From Dehalococcoidales bacterium (GTDB taxonomy: Bacteria > Chloroflexota > Dehalococcoidia > Dehalococcoidales > UBA2162), in the NCBI GenBank assembly GCA_002685815.1, contig NYYM01000093.1, positions 1 through 10,642 on the forward strand: DNA of 10,642 bases, read 5' to 3'. The position numbers were made by a program, and so were the translations under genes. The notes under the pieces are model-generated. The model worked only from the letters and a program-made list of their open reading frames with translations. It was not told the origin of the DNA and ran no database searches. Positions 7,401 to 10,642 of the stretch are shown piece after piece (the stretch's first letter is position 1; every line of letters begins with the position of its first letter).

Positions 7401-7481
7401 ACGCGGTCATTATCGAGAATTCATTCGAGGTGGGGAAGTTCCTCTGGTGGGACTAGAACCCTGACCGTACCAGGCTGGTAG
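7242..7481 (+). pseudogene. Truncated IS3-type transposase OrfA
   Basis: The start is GTG at 7242, with AAGGAG at 7231-7236 five nt upstream. Residues 1-53 look like the beginning of an IS3-family OrfA: a charged leader, then RRKYTPEEKIHIVLEGFRRE, which in intact copies leads into a helix-turn-helix with a C-R-R-E-G-I-like motif. Here the expected continuation is lost after about residue 53 (position 7400). The remaining 26 codons read antisense through the 3' end of the neighbouring minus-strand gene and are not transposase. The product cannot be functional. It marks a deletion or rearrangement between the IS and the adjacent gene. Confidence 0.7.
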
Positions 7482-8212
7482 AGAATCCTGTCAATGGAGC
7501 CCTGCATCTCCATCGCGGTCATCGTATTGGACACCGTTGATCGCGAGACGTTGAAGTGTCGTTGCATATCAGCTGTCGAGGGCGGATGCCCGTTGTTCTG
7601 AGTGAAATGATGGATGTAGGCGAGGTATTGACCCTGGCGTTGGGTGAAACGAACCCGCTCTCGCGTTTGACGGAGCTTCCGATTCACCCGGTCCACATCG
7701 AATGCTTCCGGATCGAAATCCTCGCCTGCCCACAGCCACATATCAATGTGGTCCTCGTGCCGAGGGTCTCTGAGCGCTTCTAACAGACGCTCATAACCTG
7801 AGGTGCCACCACAATCTTCCGGTGGGCAGGCACGGCTCCCATCGAGGCAGAACGGATACTTTCTTCCCGGCTCCGCTTCTAATATCTCCTCAAGCACCAA
7901 CGTGTGAAGCCAATAATCTCCAAAATCATACTCATAGGCAATCCGAGCACCTTGCCCATGAACAACCTCGTCTAGCCGGACGGTTCTAGCATCCTTCGCT
8001 TCCAAGTATTCGAGGTCTTCGCGGATACCGTAGTACAGGTCACCCCGCGTGAAAGCGTAGAGATGTGAATCCGTCCAGCCCATGACTGCCTGAAGGGTCA
8101 GATGGAGCTCATGGAGGTTCTTGTAGGACTGAACCTGGAATCGTCTCCAGACGGGAGACTCGATCTCCCGAAGGGTCACCTTGATCTGATAGATCGTGAT
8201 GGGGTCAGTCAT
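7421..8212 (-). CDS. pRiA4b ORF-3-like protein fused to a C-terminal LexA-like winged helix
   Basis: The protein has 263 residues. Residues 5-183 match the plasmid pRiA4b ORF-3 family: YQIKVTLREIESPVWRRF, LHELHLTLQAVMGWTDSHLY, YDFGDYWLHTLVLE, CLDGSRACPPEDCGG with three close cysteines (122, 129, 134) that might bind metal, then HIDMWLWAGEDFDPEAFD. The biochemical role of that family is not established. Residues 188-245 resemble the LexA-type DNA-binding domain (FTQRQGQYLAYI, GHPPSTADMQRHFNVSRSTV), suggesting direct regulation or targeting to DNA. The start overlaps the stop of the preceding 126-aa gene by 4 nt, so they form an operon. The stop lies about 20 bp from the broken transposase, and the C-terminus looks complete (VRVLVPPEELPHLE). 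The gene is secure; its function is unknown. Confidence 0.88.
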   Translation of the reverse strand: MTDPITIYQIKVTLREIESPVWRRFQVQSYKNLHELHLTLQAVMGWTDSHLYAFTRGDLYYGIREDLEYLEAKDARTVRLDEVVHGQGARIAYEYDFGDYWLHTLVLEEILEAEPGRKYPFCLDGSRACPPEDCGGTSGYERLLEALRDPRHEDHIDMWLWAGEDFDPEAFDVDRVNRKLRQTRERVRFTQRQGQYLAYIHHFTQNNGHPPSTADMQRHFNVSRSTVSNTMTAMEMQGSIDRILYQPGTVRVLVPPEELPHLE

Positions 8213-8589
8213 CCCCGTTTCGCCGCGCCTTGGAGCACCTGGAAGAACCTGTGCAGCCTTCGAACGTCCTCGCTGTCGGTGTTGAACAGAAAGATGCCTC
8301 GATTGAATAGTCTGATCGATTGGATACGGCCATCCACATCAATTTCTACCCAATCCACCTCGATTGGCTCGCCCCAACTTGGATCTCCAGAGTCACCTTC
8401 GTAATCCAAGACGTGTTCCTGGTCTAGGCTGTGCAAGACGTTGCGTGGGATGTCTGGAGCTGCCCACTCGGCGTGGTTCAACGAATCGGCTGCGTCAACT
8501 GATGCGCACATGCCCCATCGGTACGAGATTCTAGATATCATTTTCCGCCCCAGAAAAGAAGCGCTAGCCTTCGATTCGTTTTCCGTCAT
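8209..8589 (-). CDS. Hypothetical protein, 126 aa, coupled to the pRiA4b ORF-3-like gene
   Basis: I do not recognise this protein. It has no membrane segment or signal peptide. The second half is acidic and strand-like (EPIEVDWVEIDVDGRI, RLFNRGIFLFN), ending in a helical basic tail (DVRRLHRFFQVLQGAAKRG), which suggests a small globular domain. Its stop overlaps the next start (ATGA at 8209-8212), so it is very probably co-translated with the pRiA4b ORF-3-like gene and may partner it. The start is uncertain: ATG 8589 has no SD and overlaps the end of a likely 51-aa gene. ATG 8541 (110 aa) has a G-rich stretch just before it and avoids the overlap. Confidence 0.65.
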   Translation of the reverse strand: MTENESKASASFLGRKMISRISYRWGMCASVDAADSLNHAEWAAPDIPRNVLHSLDQEHVLDYEGDSGDPSWGEPIEVDWVEIDVDGRIQSIRLFNRGIFLFNTDSEDVRRLHRFFQVLQGAAKRG

Positions 8590-8719
8590 CGTCGTAGAAA
8601 GGGCACTTCGGGAGACCGGCAGCGTTCCAGATTGCGTCGAACGCAGGTTTCATTGTAAATCGCGGAGAGATAATGTACCACCAGGGCGGCACAAGAGCTG
8701 AGATATCGTGCCCCACCAT
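8564..8719 (-). CDS. Possible small hypothetical protein, 51 aa
   Basis: This short frame reads like real protein: PPWWYIISPRF, then FDAIWNAAGLPKCPFYDDDG. Its codons show ordinary coding periodicity. GGAGG (8723-8727) lies 3 nt before ATG 8719 and 6 nt before GTG 8716, so GTG may be the true start. The upstream frame is closed by TGA near 8760. It ends at TAG 8564, overlapping the annotated start of the 126-aa gene by 26 nt, which is an argument for that gene starting at 8541. No family is recognised. It could be the first gene of the operon or the tail of a decayed gene. Confidence 0.42.
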   Translation of the reverse strand: MVGHDISALVPPWWYIISPRFTMKPAFDAIWNAAGLPKCPFYDDDGKRIEG

Positions 8720-8747
8720 CGCCCTCCAACAGGAACGACCGAACCAG

Positions 8748-8909
8748 ATGGACGTGAATCAGGCGTCCCAAGCTAACGGACCGACCGCCGCTGCCACAAA
8801 CCTCTTGGACGAATTTGCCAAGTATTTTCACTCAATCACAGGGGACATCAAATTTGTTGCGTATCATGACGGATCGAAACCCATAGCACAAACGGTTTCC
8901 CCTGAATGA
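8748..8909 (+). CDS. Doubtful small ORF, 53 aa
   Basis: The plus-strand frame contains LLDEFAKYFHSITGDIKF and AYHDGSKPIAQTVSPE, which look more protein-like than the opposite-strand alternative. The frame can be extended to ATG 8673 (78 aa), which has GGAG just upstream, but that overlaps the 51-aa minus-strand candidate. The stop overlaps an ATG (8906) whose ORF runs antisense into the XRE gene and is probably not real. No family is recognised. It may be a remnant. Confidence 0.25.
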   Translation: MDVNQASQANGPTAAATNLLDEFAKYFHSITGDIKFVAYHDGSKPIAQTVSPE

Positions 8910-9024
8910 ACCTTGTCCATCGATCCATCGGTCGGGTGATCGAGCACTGCTCAGAGCAACGTGGAAACCTCACAGCTCCGACCAGCCATCTCGTTGCGGT
9001 GAATGATGATGCTCGGACGACCGG
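8910..9024. other. Short stretch with no supported gene
   Basis: Neither strand gives a convincing reading frame here. A 12-bp word, TGTCCATCGATC, at 8914-8925 recurs at 9078-9089 inside the XRE gene. This may be chance or a trace of duplication. Confidence 0.4.
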
Positions 9025-9237
9025 TCACTTCGTCTCATACCTCTTGCGCTTCGGAATCCGCTTTCGTTTGAGCAAACTGTCCATCGATCGTAGGACAGAT
9101 CGCGCGTTGGCAGGGGATCGATCCCCCGCCTTCCACTTCGACAGTGAAGTCCAGTGATTCCCCAGCTCGTCTGCCAGAGCCGCCAAGGTCCAACCCTTCG
9201 ACTCTAGTTCCGTAATCTTCTGCTGTACGTCGTTCAT
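9025..9237 (-). CDS. Small XRE-type helix-turn-helix regulator
   Basis: The protein has 70 residues. Residues 15-40 form a Cro/XRE-like helix-turn-helix (GWTLAALADELGNHWTSLSKWKAGDR), followed by a helix (SVLRSMDSLL) and a strongly basic tail (KRKRIPKRKRYETK). I start it at ATG 9237. A longer frame to 9327 adds a hydrophobic stretch that does not fit the family and lies over the promoter region. A -10-like TACAAT on the minus strand (9244-9249) sits 6 nt from this ATG, with TTGATC 18 nt further upstream, which fits a leaderless transcript. It is divergent from the RepA-like gene and may control it (inference). Confidence 0.78.
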   Translation of the reverse strand: MNDVQQKITELESKGWTLAALADELGNHWTSLSKWKAGDRSPANARSVLRSMDSLLKRKRIPKRKRYETK

Positions 9238-9243
9238 GCTTTC

Positions 9244-9273
9244 ATTGTAATAGACAATGGCTATGTGGATCAA
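9244..9273 (-). promoter_or_regulatory. Candidate leaderless promoter of the XRE gene
   Basis: On the minus strand TTGATC (9268-9273) and TACAAT (9244-9249) are separated by 18 nt. The -10 ends 6 nt before ATG 9237, so transcription would begin at or next to the start codon. No SD precedes this ATG, which agrees with leaderless translation. Confidence 0.45.
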
Positions 9274-9310
9274 CAGCATCGAGAACGTCTGAAATGCGCC
9301 TCGTATCGTA

Positions 9311-9339
9311 TGTACAACCATAGACAAAAGATATATAAT
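9311..9339 (+). promoter_or_regulatory. Candidate promoter of the RepA-like gene
   Basis: A perfect -10 TATAAT (9334-9339) lies 17 nt after TGTACA (9311-9316, four of six consensus bases) in an AT-rich patch. Transcription would start near 9346, leaving a leader of about 128 nt before ATG 9474. The leader contains two short overlapping reading frames: ATG 9379, 32 aa, whose stop overlaps the RepA-like start, and GTG 9371, 30 aa, whose stop lies in the SD. Confidence 0.5.
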
Positions 9340-9473
9340 AACAGTAGAGTATCACGACGCAACAAGCGATGTGATCCGATGGAATTGGCGCACGAATACG
9401 CACTCGTTGATCTCCCTGCTCCAGCAGTTCGAGTACTATCTGAACCCTATGATCTCCGGTTGAGGAGCGACGT

Positions 9474-10406
9474 ATGATCTCGATTGCCGAACACCAACCC
9501 AAGACCGAGTCAAGACAGCTCCTCTGGACACCGAGCGAATTGACCGATCTCCCCGATCTCGAATGGACTTGGGAGCATTGGCTTCCAAAGGGAGAAGTTG
9601 TTCTGCTGGCTGCCAAGCAAGGATCCGGGAAGTCGACTCTCACTTATCAGATCTCTCAGGCGGTTGCAGACGGTGAACAGCTACCCGATGGATCATATGC
9701 CGATCGAGGCAACGTCCTGTACTTCGACCTGGAAGCGTCACCTGAGGCAGCGGGAAAGCGGTTCCGTGAGTTGGGAGTCAAATCGGAGTCGGTGCACTGC
9801 TGCTTCCTTGATGGACTACCGGAGGGTGCATCCAGACTCGAGTTCTTCCTCTTCCTTGTGAAAAACGGCCAATACGACCTAGCAGTCATCGATAGCTACA
9901 GAGGCTTACGAGTCGGCGATGAGATGCGAGCCGATCAAACACGAGAGACTCTTGATCAACTGGTCGCCGTCGCTCACGAGTTCTCCACCACCATCTTGAT
10001 CGTTCACCATCTCAACAAGCAGTCAAGCTCGAAGGACGAACTCGACCGGGTGTCCGGGAGCAGTGATCTTACCGCCCGCCCACGAATCGTATGGTTGATG
10101 AATCGCGAAGGTCGGGAGCGAACGTTGAAAGTGGCCAAGAGCAATCTTGGTCCCGAACCGGAGCCGATCAAATTCGAAATGGAGGACGGCAGGCTGATCC
10201 CCATCGAGCAACCGAACGCTGTGTCGGCCATCGAGGATGCATGCTCGTTCCTTCAGTCGATGTTGGCTAACGGTCCCGTACCAGCGCAACAGGCTACTCC
10301 GGCGGCGATCAAACACGGAATCTCGAAACGCACACTCGAACGAGCGAAACGTCTGATGAGAGTGAATTCCGAACGGAGGTCAGATGGGTGGGTATGGACG
10401 AGGTAA
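9474..10406 (+). CDS. RepA-like AAA_25 (RecA-fold) ATPase, plasmid/phage replication type
   Basis: The protein has 310 residues. The RecA-type fold is clear: Walker A AAKQGSGKST (46-55), with Ala where the first Gly is usual; the DLEA acidic site (85-88); Walker B YDLAVIDSY (134-142); the sensor-like segment ILIVHHLNK (174-182); and GSSDLTARPRIVWLM (195-209). These match the AAA_25/RSF1010 RepA group of hexameric helicase-like ATPases found on plasmids, phages and integrative elements. The C-terminal 40 residues (HGISKRTLERAKRLM, then DGWVWTR) form a small winged-helix-like DNA-binding end typical of the group. ATG 9474 follows GAGGAG (9462-9467) by 6 nt, so the start is secure. No primase or origin is seen nearby. 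The likely role is replication or maintenance of an integrated plasmid-like element. Convergent with the ORF at the right edge. Confidence 0.85.
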   Translation: MISIAEHQPKTESRQLLWTPSELTDLPDLEWTWEHWLPKGEVVLLAAKQGSGKSTLTYQISQAVADGEQLPDGSYADRGNVLYFDLEASPEAAGKRFRELGVKSESVHCCFLDGLPEGASRLEFFLFLVKNGQYDLAVIDSYRGLRVGDEMRADQTRETLDQLVAVAHEFSTTILIVHHLNKQSSSKDELDRVSGSSDLTARPRIVWLMNREGRERTLKVAKSNLGPEPEPIKFEMEDGRLIPIEQPNAVSAIEDACSFLQSMLANGPVPAQQATPAAIKHGISKRTLERAKRLMRVNSERRSDGWVWTR

Positions 10407-10411
10407 CGGAA

Positions 10412-10429
10412 CCGATCGTCGACCGTCGG
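10412..10429. terminator. Weak hairpin between convergent genes
   Basis: CCGA (10412-10415) can pair with TCGG (10426-10429), with an interrupted inner part. It sits in the 36-nt space between two convergent stops, where a bidirectional terminator would be expected. The stem is short and has no T-run. Confidence 0.2.
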
Positions 10430-10442
10430 AATCATGTTGTAG

Positions 10443-10642
10443 TCATCGAGTGGCAACCATGGCGTAGTTGGCGATGTTGGCGGTCTTGAGCATGATGGCG
10501 CGACAAGCGTGATCATTCGTCCTTGAGATAACTGACCTGAGTCTGTTCCACCTATCCAGTTTCCGCTGATGCTCGCTCCTCTCCGGCGGGCGAGCATCAA
10601 CTGACCGGCGCATCTGTCCCCCTTCCGGCTTGCTGTGTTTGC
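10443..10642 (-). CDS. C-terminal part of an unrecognised protein entering from the right edge
   Basis: The minus-strand frame is open from the window edge to TGA 10443-10445. It reads like genuine protein: RKLDRWNRLRSVISR, then DHACRAIMLKTANIANYAM, ending MVATR. The last 25 codons show the strong third-position C preference of coding DNA. An internal ATG at 10613 preceded by AAGGGGG could start a 56-aa protein, but the frame stays open and similar in character upstream (HSKPEGGQ), so a longer gene truncated by the window is more likely. The basic, helical C-terminus would suit a DNA-binding protein; no family is recognised. A 10-bp perfect inverted repeat (10567-10576 / 10590-10599) lies inside it. 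Confidence 0.5.
   Translation of the reverse strand, partial: KHSKPEGGQMRRSVDARPPERSEHQRKLDRWNRLRSVISRTNDHACRAIMLKTANIANYAMVATR

Noticed and set aside
8586..8831. Minus-strand 81-aa ORF ending in ATGA overlap with the 126-aa gene
   Set aside because: Composition is poor (many Cys/Arg, no coherent segments), and another frame of the same strand reads much more like protein over 8564-8719.
8906..9157. Plus-strand 83-aa ORF
   Set aside because: More than half of it is antisense to the clear XRE helix-turn-helix gene.
10567..10599. 10-bp perfect hairpin as a terminator
   Set aside because: There is no T-run on either side and it lies within a coding-like frame; more probably incidental.
1..10642. 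CRISPR array, rRNA or tRNA genes
   Set aside because: No regularly spaced repeats and no recognisable structural RNA seen on either strand.

Overview
This is a stretch of bacterial chromosome or integrated element with medium GC. Shine-Dalgarno (SD) sites are common and UGA, UAG and UAA all serve as stops. No marker fixes the taxon. Protein style (the XRE regulator with a basic tail, the pRiA4b ORF-3-like protein, the AAA_25/RepA-like ATPase) suggests Chloroflexota or Actinomycetota, but only weakly. The mix of defence genes, a broken transposase and plasmid-type genes marks an accessory region.

Left two thirds (about 1-6960) is one minus-strand cassette read right to left. It starts with a 73-aa excisionase/MerR-like helix-turn-helix protein. 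This overlaps by 4 nt a very large DUF4011-SF1 helicase-Vsr/DUF559-like nuclease-DUF3320 protein. After a 137-nt gap with a large stem-loop comes the N-terminal part of a probable McrB-like AAA+/GTPase protein that runs off the left edge. The helicase-nuclease gene is interrupted by one in-frame TGA at 3483-3485. Walker A lies in the upstream half; Walker B, the remaining helicase motifs and the nuclease lie in the downstream half. The reading frame is the same on both sides, so an intact product would be about 2059 residues. This looks like an anti-phage or restriction-type locus that has suffered a nonsense mutation, or that is recoded or split.

The middle (about 6960-7420) holds a repeat-rich control region (a perfect 10-bp inverted repeat, a tandem 9-bp repeat and three copies of a 7-mer), then the left part of an insertion sequence. 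The IS transposase OrfA is cut at about 7400, next to the 3' end of the following gene.

From 7421 to about 8720 a second minus-strand group encodes a pRiA4b ORF-3-like protein fused to a LexA-like winged helix, a 126-aa unknown, and probably a 51-aa unknown. From 8720 to 9020 little is certain. At 9025-10406 a small XRE-type regulator and a RepA/AAA_25 replication-type ATPase are divergently transcribed from a shared AT-rich control region. At the right edge a minus-strand reading frame that looks coding enters the window and ends at 10443.

Working picture: a defence cassette beside remnants of an integrated plasmid-like element. Functional statements rest on motif recognition by eye; no database search was done.
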